Of a stretch of 64,000 bases of DNA, positions 11,251 to 22,260 are shown one piece after another (the first letter of the stretch is position 1; each line of letters begins with the position of its first letter). Origin of the DNA: Panopea generosa (lineage: Eukaryota > Mollusca > Bivalvia > Adapedonta > Hiatellidae); assembly GCA_029582155.1 (NCBI GenBank), contig CM055895.1, positions 62,349,078 through 62,413,077 on the forward strand, read 5' to 3'. A program made the position numbers and the translations under genes. A model generated the notes under the pieces. It was not told the origin of the DNA. It worked only from the letters and a program-made list of their open reading frames with translations, and did no database searches.

Positions 11251-12600
11251 AATATAATAAAGACTTACTGTAGATGCAGCACACAGAACACATATGTACT
11301 GCACTTTTCACCACTCACACATACAAAAAATATAGCAATAATTACAATTATGACTTTACAAATATATGAAAAACCAGCGGTCGCTGTCTTGGACTTATTC
11401 AAGTTATCATAGTTTGTGGCTATATATAACAAACGGTACACCTTTCTCATGTACATTTAATCACGTTATATTTGAATTTATTTGAATTCAGCAATGTTTT
11501 GTTACATAATGTATGAGATGAGCATTTTCGGCGATTAAAAATGTTTAGCTTTTAAATTTGCATTTTAACAAAGACACTTTCATTTTACTTATTAACATTC
11601 CAGCACAACTTGAATGATTAAAAGTCAAAGAAAATGTGTTCAAAGCGAGCATAGCGGATACGCCTCGTTCAGGAGAATAAGTATCTCCACAGACGTAATT
11701 GAACAACTGAGGTCTTTTAAATTCGATGCAAATCAATGAACATGTGAATATTGTGATATAATACGTTTTATATTCATATACTCGTTCTAATTTATAGACT
11801 AGCGGAACGAATATGAAAATAAAACCTATACTGATTTTAGAATGATAATGATGGAATTGATATAAAATGAAAATTGTTGACATTTTCTCAGAAATACTTT
11901 ACTGACATATTTTTTCCCAAAGCTGTGGTGAACATTACAAGAAGTATATTAGAAAAAAAATCGCTTTAAATGTCTTAAAATGAAATTATATTTAAATTGA
12001 TAAAAAACATCTCATTATCATTAATGGACAAAATCCGAATGGTTTAGTACATATACGTCAAATCCACACAAAAGTGACAAATCTAATATTTAGTTTGGAG
12101 TGATAAACTTAAAACGAAATCCCCATTCTTAAAATAGACAGCTCTTAAATAATGTTTGTAAAATTTCACATCGTCATTCGGACTCTTGCTGAGATGAAAC
12201 AATTTTACTGTAACATGCAAACCTATAAAACGGATAAAACTGAAATAAAAATGAAATGACTTGACTCATTTAATACGTCACAAAATGAGTTGCAATTTTA
12301 AGAGGACAATATATTTTTGTCTAACCTAGTCACGTAGCCCAGGCTAGGAAGTCTAAATATATATCCTTTTAACAAAACATAGTTAGTAAGTATATATTTG
12401 AAAATATTGTTTATAGACAATTTTACATTGATAAACAATTCTTATATACTAATATTCGTTTAAAGGAAACGAATGAAATATGGATACTAGGGTATGTAAA
12501 GTTTAAATACACAATGCAATCAGCTCTTTTGTTAGCTAGATCTTTTTTGCTGTCTCAAGTTTATTGAATTAACCCATACTTTTGAAGCCAGGTTAAGGAG
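11251..12600. other. AT-rich DNA, no feature seen
   Basis: A 112-codon minus-strand frame (11545-11883) has no recognisable domain and sits in DNA no richer in G+C than its flanks, so it is not called. Confidence 0.4.
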
Positions 12601-12669
12601 ATGGCGTCTAGTCGAGAGATTATCTCTCGTTTACATGCCGATTCAGATGAAAATTCTTTCTTAATTTAA
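12601..12669 (+). CDS. Short N-terminus-like ORF (22 codons), unidentified
   Basis: An ATG in good context ('aaggagatggcg') opens 22 codons ending at TAA 12667-12669. The peptide, in outline 'MASSREIISRLHADSDENS', is hydrophilic and ends acidic, like the N-terminus of a real protein. It contains a perfect 7-bp inverted repeat ('cgagaga' tta 'tctctcg'). No donor site follows directly. It may be a degraded first exon or a chance frame. Confidence 0.15.
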   Translation: MASSREIISRLHADSDENSFLI

Positions 12670-13488
12670 TGCTCAGACATTTTGCCTATAGGAGCTGTTA
12701 ATAAAAAATAGACAATTGACAGACTTAACAGTAAAATGGTCTCTAGATTTGCACTGCACTGTCGTAATCAATGATTTACTACAGTGACTGTGTTATTTAT
12801 ATAAATGCAAATTTTCTAGGGACTTCTTTTATATGAGGAGCGTATACAGTTACATACTGTTATTGGCTATTTGATATATAAGCAGACTTTCGCAATATAA
12901 GTCCCTTCGTTTTTTTATTATAAAATTCTAAATGTATAATTTAATAATATAAAAAAGACTACTTGTTCGTTCTATTTTATTTCAACAATAAATGTATCAT
13001 TTATTCTAAATATGACATTTCTAAATATTTTTACGGAAGATGATTTTAAAACTAAATTAACATATTATGCTTCGGCATTTATAACAATTTATAAATTAAT
13101 TCGCCATATCCAATGGATAACGAAATAATCGGCTGTTTTTTCAAATCATCTTCAAATATATTTGTTGTATGAAATGTATCGAAGTTAAAGATTATTTATA
13201 TCATATTAAGGTTATATGTGTTGTGTGATATTAGAGCATATCTACATTTATATAATATGATAATAAAGCTGCAATTTTACTATAATTAATTGTAACATTG
13301 TGAGCAAATATCATAATTTAAATAAAAACGAGCTAGCCTCCAAAACTGACACGGAAATAACCTTATTCATTAAAATTTATAATTACCTTCTTCACTCTTA
13401 TTACACAATCCCCTGATGTATTTATATGTTCAAATTGATGTTTTTAATTTGTGTGGAATAACATGATTGCATCTTGTTAAACAGTATT
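12670..13488. other. AT-rich DNA, no feature seen
   Basis: Nothing recognised on either strand. Confidence 0.45.
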
Positions 13489-13930
13489 GGTCTCACTTAA
13501 GTTACCTCAATTACACGACGATACCAAGATTCTTACGCTCATGAAATTAGAGCTGTGTAAAGCGGTTGGGCACTATAATTTATTAAAAGTGTATACAATG
13601 TCATTTGTCTTTGTTCATTTGGGAACATTAGAACATTTTTGTGATTCTGACAAGTTTGGATGACAATGAGAACTGTTTGATGAAGCTATAACAGTTGAAA
13701 CATGCGTAGCAATACACTGCAACAAATGGGCAGAATTGTCAAAAATGAAGGGGTGACATCAAACCATCGAATTTGTGAAAAAGCAATCTGATCTACCCAT
13801 GTTTTTTTCGACATAATTAGACCAACAGAGGACTATCTACCGGTACAAGGCACTTTTAGAACCATTGGTAATGTATTCAGTGATCCAGAAGTTCATGTCT
13901 TTATATGTACAACAGTACACAATTAACTGT
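13489..13930. repeat. Dispersed repeat of unknown family, copy 2
   Basis: Same-orientation copy of 3437-3880, with homology from 'tctcacttaagttacct' to 'cagtacacaattaa'. It does not keep the other copy's open frame, which argues for a non-coding element. The two copies lie 10 kb apart with unrelated flanks, which favours transposition over segmental duplication. Confidence 0.8.
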
Positions 13931-15899
13931 TGTTTGAGACGTATATCAGTTATGTTATTTTACGGCGGTCAGCGCAACTGGTCATCGTTCCTTGGAGCCA
14001 TTAGAAAGTTATTACTGCAACAAGATTGAATACTTTCCATACATGTCATAAATAGAAATTTGACTGTAATTAATTTGAAAGTCTTAATAAAAATTTTAAT
14101 ATTGACTAGAAATTTAAAAGAGCCGATATGCATGATTCAAAAGATAGAATTGATTTTCATGAAAAATAAAATGAATTTGTAGATGGTATAATAAATATAG
14201 AAAATGGTTAAAATAGTAAATTTTATATGGATAATGTAAATATAGGAATGAATGGACAAGGGCAAATCATATGTCAGTACCTTTAATTGCATATAAAGAA
14301 TAGACAACAGAGTAATAATGTATAAAACAATAAAAATCGTACATTTTTTATAGGAACTAGGCAATTAAAGTTAAGAGCTTTAACAGAAGCCTTGCAGCAC
14401 CAAAGCTTTTTAAAAAACAATTTCCCACACCAACCAGAAAAAGCATTGCAAATGTAGTTATCATAGTTGTCAAAAGTTTTGGCATTTGAAATATACAAAT
14501 AAGGAATATGGACGATTTTGAATAGAATACAAAGTACATCTCATTCTCGATTGACTTATTCATAGCATCCAACCGATCGTGCATTAACAAATACGAGTAA
14601 GTCTGTCTGAAACTGGTAATGGAATTCTACTGCGATTACATCCCCACGATTGTTCACTTGCTCTGCGCTGTTGCTACATTGTAAAATACATCAGTTAACA
14701 AGACGGGATATGCAAGTGTTTTGTAAGATAGCGTATCTATGCAGTAAAGTGAACGGCGTGTTAATGATACGCCGGAATTTTATCTGATTAAACAGCGAAA
14801 TGTTTTTTTATAATGCATGTTTTAAATGCACTGTACACTTTAGCAGTTATATATGTGTACAGTCTTCATCAAACCTAGTCGGCTTTTTTTGTTTTGAGGT
14901 TGCATTATGTGTTAAATTCTTTATATTAGACTATGATATTATATATTATTTGTTAATGCAACTAAAAATTAAAATTTTGAATGCAGTTATATAATTTTTA
15001 ATCGGCTGCACTGCTGAATATCCAAATGAAAATTAATGCTGAAATCAACAATGTCGATTTGTCAGCGTAAACGACTAGTTTCTTAAAATATTAGTTGTCC
15101 AGTCTTTGCTTTAGCATTAATCACATACTAGTTTTTATTTCATGCCGGTTAGCCAACCAATATCCGTAATAAATTGTAGTTTAATAATTTGATGAAACGC
15201 ATCAATTAAGTTAAGCATATACCATTCAATAATATAACCAATGAGCTTTTATAAGTTACTGACAAAAGGTATCAAGTGTCAATTTGTTTATAAATAGTTT
15301 GTTATCTTTGGATCAATTTGCACTAAATATTACACTAAAAAATTAAACGTATTTGATACAAACACATTAATAATAGGAAAACCTTGCATGAACAATATTA
15401 AATTAGAAAACGTACATACCTCTACAAATTGATATGACCACACTTAAAAAATATTGGTGATGCTAAAATTGGCAAAAATGTAAAAATGTTTCTAAACCGC
15501 ACATATGTTTAATAGTTTTGCAAATATGTTTGTTTCCCTTCTATTTTAGTTGTTTGTATTAAAGAAATAGCCAACTAATACTCATTAGCTAATCTAATCA
15601 AATAATACCTCCAGGTGTGTGAATAACTGAGAGCAGCTGTCGTCAACAATTCAAATATACAAAAGCTTAACGTTTTTCATAGAGCGTTTGTTATCCTTAA
15701 TAGATATACATTCGTTATTTTATATGCATGGCACTGACTTATTAAATTGATGCAATCATGTCGGTGTTGCAGAAGATATTTCTACCATTTCTAATGAGTT
15801 TAAATCAGTACTAGAATAGATTATACATATAAAAAAGAGTTGCCTTATCAGATAACTTTAGTTATTCATTTTACTGTGCTTGGGAAGTTATTACAAGTT
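13931..15899. other. AT-rich DNA, no feature seen
   Basis: Three overlapping minus-strand frames of 71-77 codons (14137-14590) have chance-like composition. No repeat or RNA-like structure was found. Confidence 0.45.
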
Positions 15900-16015
15900 A
15901 TACAAATCTTGCCCGATGTTTTTCCTTGGTAGAACCAGTACTTAGCTTATGCGGAAAAAATATCTTGATCAAAGACACCACACATAATCATGCGGGAGGA
16001 TCGAACTGGCTTTTA
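15900..16015 (-). mobile_element. SINE-2 fragment, copy 1
   Basis: The segment aligns with 41905-42015. Shared strings are 'tagaaccagtac', 'cttatg'/'cgtatg', 'tcaaaga.accacacataa' and 'ggaggatcgaa'; the last is the reversed box B of a tRNA-like head. The head itself is largely lost in this copy. Confidence 0.65.
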
Positions 16016-16050
16016 AGTAAATCAATAACACAATACGTTGATCACTAGCT

Positions 16051-16840
16051 AAACTTCTTACTAAAATACTACTTTTACGCGAAATTGCTCATACACCACA
16101 ATATATATGTTACAACAAATATACAAACTCTTATTCCCAGCAGTATTGAATTGCGTTTAAGTGCGTGGTTAAAAGACAACACACAATTACAAATACTAAA
16201 ATGAATGTTATACTCAACCATATGTGTATAATCAATTACATTCAAGTATGTCGGTGTCAGTATTATAAACGGGAAGCAGTAAACAAAACGATCAAAATAT
16301 TTGGAACGGTATTGACATACAATCACCATCAACTGATCGCGTACAGCAGAATGTTTTAGAGAACAGAACAACAGATATTTAACTTCAGACTTGTACATAA
16401 ACACATCTTTATAATAACGTATTAAAAACTCATAATATCACGTGCACTATATCGTTAATAAGTACACCATTAGTAGCGTCATATTTCATTACCGTTTGAT
16501 ATATATTAAATATGTATATATGTTTTGTAAGATATAATTTACAATCCTAAGTTATTCAAGAAGAAGGAGAGAATGAATACGTTTATTATACATGAAAATG
16601 ATTATTCTTTCATTGTCAAATATATATATTTAAATTTCATATTAAACATTAAAATGTTATTTTAGAGACGTAGTTTTTAAAGAACAAATTCACAATAAAC
16701 TTTTTATACAACCCACAACAAGATGTTACTGGTATACAACACGTATTTGGCTCAACTGAAGAGCAAGTGACAAGACCGCCACAAAGACGTTGTGGTATAC
16801 CCGAATTCGCTCATAGTCATGGTTCCTGCGTATTCAATAT
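16051..16840. other. AT-rich DNA, no gene seen
   Basis: The 109-codon minus frame and the opposing plus frame (16075-16404) overlap each other and match nothing I recognise. Confidence 0.4.
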
Positions 16841-17350
16841 ACAGTAGCGTATGGTCATGAGATATGAATTTTCTTATTTGACACCATGTTCTATTTGCTC
16901 TGATAATCTATGCACTAACACAATCTCGATCTCGGCATAGAGACACATACCAATACATCTATATTTAATTAATTGATACCAATTTATAATGCACAGACAC
17001 TATCAATACAAAGTTGTTCTCAATGATTAGGATGGCGCCGGTCGTTATTCCATGTTAATGGTGAATTTCAAAGAACAGAAACCGGTACAAGAAAATTGCA
17101 TGTCCTGTGTCGTAGTCATATGATATATTGCATAGTTGCATGAGGGATAAATAGGGATGTTGAGGTCTAAAAACACATAATTCTACAATATTTAATACTG
17201 ACAGATAGCTGAAATATATATTATACCATTACTTACAATCAAATTAATTTCGCAAATAGATTTAGTGCAATTGATAATTTAAGCTTAAGCATTGACAGAT
17301 GATAGCAATAACATATTTATTATAGCCCATGATTAAGTGTTTTCCGTAGG
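16840..17350. repeat. Old ~450-bp duplication, copy A
   Basis: The segment aligns, diverged, with 21750-22260 in the same orientation. The best block is 'atgcacagacactatcaata' at about 16989 against 'atgcacagatatatcattac' at about 21929, continuing through 'ttgttct.aatgat' and 'ggatggcgccggtcg' against 'ttatggcgtcgtctg'. Further matches in the same order include 'ctga.acagatag' and 'gcttaagcattgaca' against 'gcttagcattggtca'. Confidence 0.55.
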
Positions 17351-17564
17351 CGACAGAAATATCAAAATACTTCACAGAGCACTGTATTCATTTGTTAAAT
17401 ATATTTTCTTTTGTAAGTACGTGACTGTCAGTGGCTATGCCAGTGACTATGCCAGCGACTGTCAGTTACGTTACTGATAAGTCGTGTACTTCATTCTTTG
17501 TGATGAATATGTATCTTGTCATTACGAACTATTATTAGATATCATGTAATTGTACATTAGTTGT

Positions 17565-17866
17565 ATGGTGTTTAACGTTGCTTTCAACAATTGTTTCAGT
17601 GATATCGCGACAGTGTCTACTTGAGACAGTATTCTAAGCGCTGTAACACCTACGTATCATACCGTAAACATATTGTATGACACCGCATCTAGTCACATTA
17701 TACTGACACTGAGTCGAACATACCTAGAACTTTCAATTGTTGGCGTCAAGCATGGACTCTTCTAAAACCATTGTTCATGTCTTTGGTATAACCCGACCGG
17801 GGATCGAACCAACGATCTTCTGCATACGATGAGGGCGCTTTACTATTAAATCATCGCTGCGGTTTT
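17565..17866 (-). mobile_element. SINE-3, full-length copy with Thr-like tRNA head
   Basis: Read on the minus strand, a tRNA-like head begins near 17866. It has a box-A-like region, an anticodon-loop string 'cctcatcgtatgc', a box B 'ggttcgatcccc' at about 17805-17795, then 'gtcgggttataccaaagaca'. The family's intact loop (see 50958) would read CGT, a Thr anticodon. The body follows without a break ('cagcgcttagaatactgtct', 'agtagacactgtcgcgat', 'aacgttaaacacc') to about 17565. Related copies lie at 32650-32855 and, split, at 50958-51850. Confidence 0.8.
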
Positions 17867-17889
17867 GAAAGATATAAGAAATAAATGTT

Positions 17890-18290
17890 TATGCCTATAA
17901 TTATCCACATCCATATATATATTATATATATATCTCCCTTTATGAAATTAAATATATATGAATTCAACGGGTTTATAAAGCTGTCCTTTATATAGCATGT
18001 GAGTAGTCGTGAATCCTTAACTGGATCTTACTCATATAAAGCTATCACTTTATGTATGTAAATTTGTCCACCCTGTCCAGATGTGTTGCATGTCATTCCA
18101 TAGTATATAAGTCATGGTCGACACCAAATTTATTTGGTTTGGCAGAGGCCTTGATATTGTATCTATGGTTTGCATTGTAGCTAGGCGCACTCGCCGTAGT
18201 CTGGTCTGTACATTTATGTCTTGGTTATTCACAAATAATTATCTCCATATATATATATTTATATATATATATATATATCAGCACTGCGAA
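17890..18290. repeat. (TA)n microsatellites and a shared 60-bp flank
   Basis: TA-rich runs occur at about 17914-17933 and 18247-18282. The string from 18198 ('agtctggtctgtacatttat', then 'ggttattcacaaat') recurs at 37497-37548, again directly before a TA run. The Penelope-like remnant begins just after the second TA run. Confidence 0.7.
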
Positions 18291-19590
18291 TACGTCGTAG
18301 ATGCACTGGTAATGAAAATCTTTGAAACCCGTTCAAAAGAACTATTACAGCATCTCACTGAACACGATTATAAAGAAAACAATGTGAAACTTGATATTTC
18401 GAAAGCAAGAAAAAATGACCGAAAAGAAACACTTTCATATACTTCAAAAACAAATAAAACTTCTGATCGCATTTCTTTTGTTGCAACATTTCATCCTTAT
18501 TTGCCAAAACTTAGATCTGTCATCGACAAGCATTGACCCACAATAGAATCTTCAGACAGACTTAGTCGTTTGTTTCCCAGGAAACCGATTATAGCATACA
18601 GACGGCCTCAGAATCTGCGTGACTTACTTGTACGAGCAAAGATAAAAAACACTATTGAAGGTACTGTTGTTGGAAAATCTAGTCCTTGTGGCTAAGCACG
18701 TTGTCAAAAATGTAAAATTATGCCAGAATCATTAAAAACAAACTTCTACGGGAGTCAGAATTTCCATTAAGTGCCACGTTACTTGTAAAAGGATAACGCC
18801 GTGTATGTAACAACATGTTCTAAATGTAGTAAACAGTACATAGGCGAAACTAAACTGTCGTTGAGCCAGCGGGTAAATATGCATAGATCAGATTAGGAAA
18901 CTACGCAGGTTCATACGCTCGCCCGTCTCTGAACATTTCAATAGTGACGGGCATTCGTGTGCCGATGTAATTTTACACTGCATTGACCATGATCCAGATT
19001 GGACTGACAAGCAACGCAAAAATCGTGAAACTTATTGGATTAGACGATTCAATACCCTTTATCTATTAGGTATAAGCAAAACGATGGTTTTGTTTAATTT
19101 GATATGTTTGACTATACTGTATTTTATATACATACGTTCAAATAAAACTGTACTTCATTTCTCTTATTGGTGTATGCAGCGCAATTTTTTTTTAAATAAT
19201 ACCAGTTGTATTTTTTTCGTTTAAAATAAGAGTAAACGACATTGTGTGACGTCTCGTCAGAGTGACGTTTTCATGTAATAACAACTTCACATTTTACTCA
19301 GCACAGTTTGAATTTTATCGGCGTATTTCACCGAAAACACGGTATTTTTCATATAAATTTCACAATTTGCTTTATATTTTTGTGAAGTATAAGTTAAGGC
19401 GCACATAATAATTTGTGAACGTTTTCACAATTTTATTACTTTTTTATTGTGATTTTTCATACTTCCATGTTTTTATCATCGTAATCTTTTGACATTTTAA
19501 CATTATCATCATTGATATTTTCATTTACATCCCCTGAAGAAGGACTTATATATATTCCGAAAGCGCTCTGTTTTTTTTTTAAATTAATTT
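18290..19590 (+). mobile_element. Penelope-like retroelement remnant (GIY-YIG end)
   Basis: The translated region carries, in order: a C-terminal reverse-transcriptase-side block with 'FHPYLPKLRSVIDKH' and 'PIIAYRRPQNLRDLLVRAK'; a cysteine block ('ARCQKCKI'); and a GIY-YIG endonuclease-like domain ('VYVTTCSKCSKQYIGETK', 'LSEHFNSDGHSCADV', 'RETYWIRRFNTLY'). RT followed by a GIY-YIG endonuclease is the hallmark of Penelope-like elements. The N-terminal and core RT parts are missing and the frame is interrupted, so it is a 5'-truncated dead copy. It lies between (TA)n runs and is followed by a hammerhead-like motif, both known associations of this group. Confidence 0.8.
19531..19572 (+). ncRNA. 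Hammerhead-ribozyme-like motif of the Penelope-like element
   Basis: The string 'ctgaaga' (19534-19540) fits the hammerhead CUGANGA box and 'gaaa' (19559-19562) the GAAA box. They are separated by 18 nt that could form a short stem II (GGA/TCC closing an AT-rich loop). Hammerhead motifs are known in Penelope-like retroelements. I could not build convincing stems I and III here, so this is probably a decayed or partial ribozyme. Confidence 0.4.
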
Positions 19591-19649
19591 TAAAGAATTC
19601 AGTATTGATTGGGTGTATCAATTAATTGATAATAATTAATTTATTATCT

Positions 19650-20002
19650 CTCCCATATATATATATATGTATATATATATATGTATATATATATATTTAT
19701 ATATATATAAATTAGTATATCGTTGATGATACCTCTCGCAGTTGGCTTTTTCCGTTGTATAAATATACTTCACCCAAGTCAACTCAATATATTTGTATAT
19801 CGTTTAATTAAGTCCAATCGGGTATTTCCTTTGTGCAGATACGACCATGACCTGTTACAACTATAATACACTAATAAACAATTTACATGATTCAATTAAC
19901 AGACGATTTTACATGAGGCTCATACAATATTGAAATTATTAAACCAGTTTGCAAAATATATCATGCAAGGCTTTGTTTTGCAATATATATATATATATAT
20001 TT
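19650..20002. repeat. (TA)n / (TATG)n microsatellites
   Basis: A long imperfect TA run with interspersed TATG lies at about 19655-19710, and a shorter pure TA run at about 19984-20001. Confidence 0.9.
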
Positions 20003-20221
20003 CTGCCAATGATTTTAATAAATTAAATAATAAATGTTCAAATATGTGAGATTTTCTTTGTCACATGACTTATGATATGTGTATCGATGATCATTAACTT
20101 TCATTGATCACTATAAGGTATTAGTTAGGAATCCAGTTTCCAAGGTAATAAAACCATGGAAACATTAGTTTCTGATAGTAAAGGTCAGTGATTAAAATAA
20201 GGTCATGTTTAATTAATACTT

Positions 20222-20905
20222 GTGTAACTGTTCTGTTTGTTATTACATTATATTTAATACGGCCTGTCAGGATAAGTGCTACAGTCACAGTGTAATATGG
20301 CTTATTGCAGGCCCAATTAACTTGTCGGGGTTTGTTATACATTAGATTTAATACGGCCTGTCAGGAAAAGTGCTGCAGTCACAGTGTAATATGGCCTTAT
20401 GGCAGGCCCAATTAACTTGTCGGGGTTTGTTATAACATTATATTTAATACGGCCTGTCAGGATAAGTGCTACAGCAACTGTGTAATATGGCCTCATACCA
20501 GGCCCAATAAACTTGTCTGGGTTTGTTATAACATTAGAATTAATACGGCCTGTCAGGATAAGTGCTTCGATTACACTGTAATATGGCCTTATTGCAGGCC
20601 AAATTAACTTGTCGGGGTTTGCTATAACGTTAGATTTAATACGGCCTGTCAGGATAAGTGCTACAGTCACACTGTAATATGGCCTTATGGCAGGCCCAAT
20701 TAACTTGTCGGTGTTTGTTATAAGTTTAGATTTAATACGGCCTGTCAGACTAAGTGCTACAATCTCACTGTAATATGGCTTATTGCAGGCCCAATTAACT
20801 TGTCGGGGTACGTTATAACATTGAATTTTAATACTGCCTACCCGGATAAGAGCAGCCATCACAGTGTATTCTGACTTTATACCAGGTCCAGTGGAACTCG
20901 GTAAA
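20222..20905. repeat. Minisatellite, 96-bp unit, 7 copies
   Basis: 'aatacggcctgtcagg' or variants recur at 20256, 20350, 20446, 20542, 20638, 20734 and 20830. Spacing is 94 bp once and otherwise exactly 96 bp. Each unit also holds 'cactgtaatatggc' and 'aattaacttgtcgg'. The first and last units are diverged, the usual pattern at array edges. Because 96 is a multiple of three, the minus strand stays open for 175 codons (20335-20862) as 32-residue repeats ('GPAIRPYYSVTVALILTGRI'). I see no start context, signal or flanking exon, so the frame is more likely a by-product of the period than a gene. Confidence 0.95.
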
Positions 20906-21426
20906 TACGCTTAAAACATATGCTTTTATATACATTACACTTTTTTACATAACGCACTATAAGTTACTAGGTTAAAATGAACACGGTTTATCGCTAATCT
21001 TGATTTAATTTATTTTTATAATTAGATACTGTTAAGACTTTACAGAACAGACTGAACAAAGGCGAATCTGCTTATGAGTTATTTGTTGAATGTTGTGCCT
21101 CCAAGAATTATTATTTTTCTTTTTTCGCTACAGTTTTGCGTAATGTGTGACAATATAAAATGTTGTCTTGTATTTTAAAACAGGGGTTATATGGCAATTA
21201 ATTAGTTGATTCGACCCATGGAGCTGTTTTAATTCAATATTGTTCAATAATAGAATACAGCTTAAGTTCATGTCAGTATGCTTGAGAGGTATTGTATTTC
21301 AAATTATCTCTCGTGGACTGACTCATTAAAACCAAGCATGCAATAGTTTTTGTGTTGCGTTTAGTGCTTCTAAGGGATCATGTTATCGAATGTTGTGTTA
21401 TCGAATGTACTTCTATCTGATTGGTA
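20906..21426. other. No feature seen
   Basis: Unremarkable AT-rich DNA between the 96-bp array and the inverted-repeat family copy. Confidence 0.4.
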
Positions 21427-21600
21427 ATAGTTTATCCCAGAACATGATAAGTGCCGAACCAGATTTATTTACCACCAATGAAAAAGCAGGGTATTTTATG
21501 CCTGTCCAACAATCCAAAGCAATTGAACGCTTACTAATATGTGGCTTACCAAACATTGCTATTTAATGGACCCAATCTGGAGAGCTGATTCCGTACTTCA
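21427..21600 (+). repeat. Dispersed repeat, short copy (inverted partner at 24770)
   Basis: The segment matches the reverse complement of 24776-25013. Shared strings include 'tatcccagaa', 'caatgaaaaa.gc.ggtattttatgc' in outline, 'tgtccaacaa', 'acattgctatttaa.gga' and 'cccaat.tggaga'. It lacks about 60 bp of the central part present in the other copy. Confidence 0.75.
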
Positions 21601-21749
21601 GACTAGATTTGACAACTACATGTGCTCAAACATATCTTATCGCCAATATAAGTATACATGTTTTCAACTGATGGGTTGGGCTACAATTTCTCTCAACCTT
21701 CTTTCCTAATATTGTTTCAAACACAATGCAATTGACACTAATATACTGT

Positions 21750-22260
21750 CAGTATATTAAGGTCATGCTGAATAAATAGCAAATAGCATTACAATGTAAA
21801 TGAGTTAAAATATGATATAAATATGATCGAGAAAATATAATAACCATAATTGGTTCTGATACTCTGTGCGCACAATTTTGGAATATGCAAGAAATAATGA
21901 TATAATAATGCATCACCACTTAATTGTTATGCACAGATATATCATTACAAAATTGTTCTGAATGATAATTATGGCGTCGTCTGTGATTTCAAGTTAATGT
22001 TATGTGCCATTTATACGCGTTATATTGTATATTTTTATGAGAATAAAAGAAAATGCTGAGACTTAAACATAGACATAGACATGCATAGTTCCCGACCTAC
22101 GTATGTAGATAAACAGATAGAAAATGTAGAATATTACATTTGTTTCGTTTTTAACTTCTTTTGTTATACATGTAGTGGAGTGCATGATATCTCTAAAGTG
22201 ATAGCTTAGCATTGGTCATTTATGAATAATTAGTTCAAACTTACTTTAAGTTATTTTACA
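21750..22260. repeat. Old ~450-bp duplication, copy B
   Basis: Partner of 16840-17350; the Penelope-like remnant and the 96-bp array lie between the two copies. Confidence 0.55.

Noticed and set aside
20335-20862. 175-codon minus-strand frame as a gene
   Set aside because: It is wholly contained in the 96-bp minisatellite. The period is a multiple of three, and no start context or flanking exons exist.
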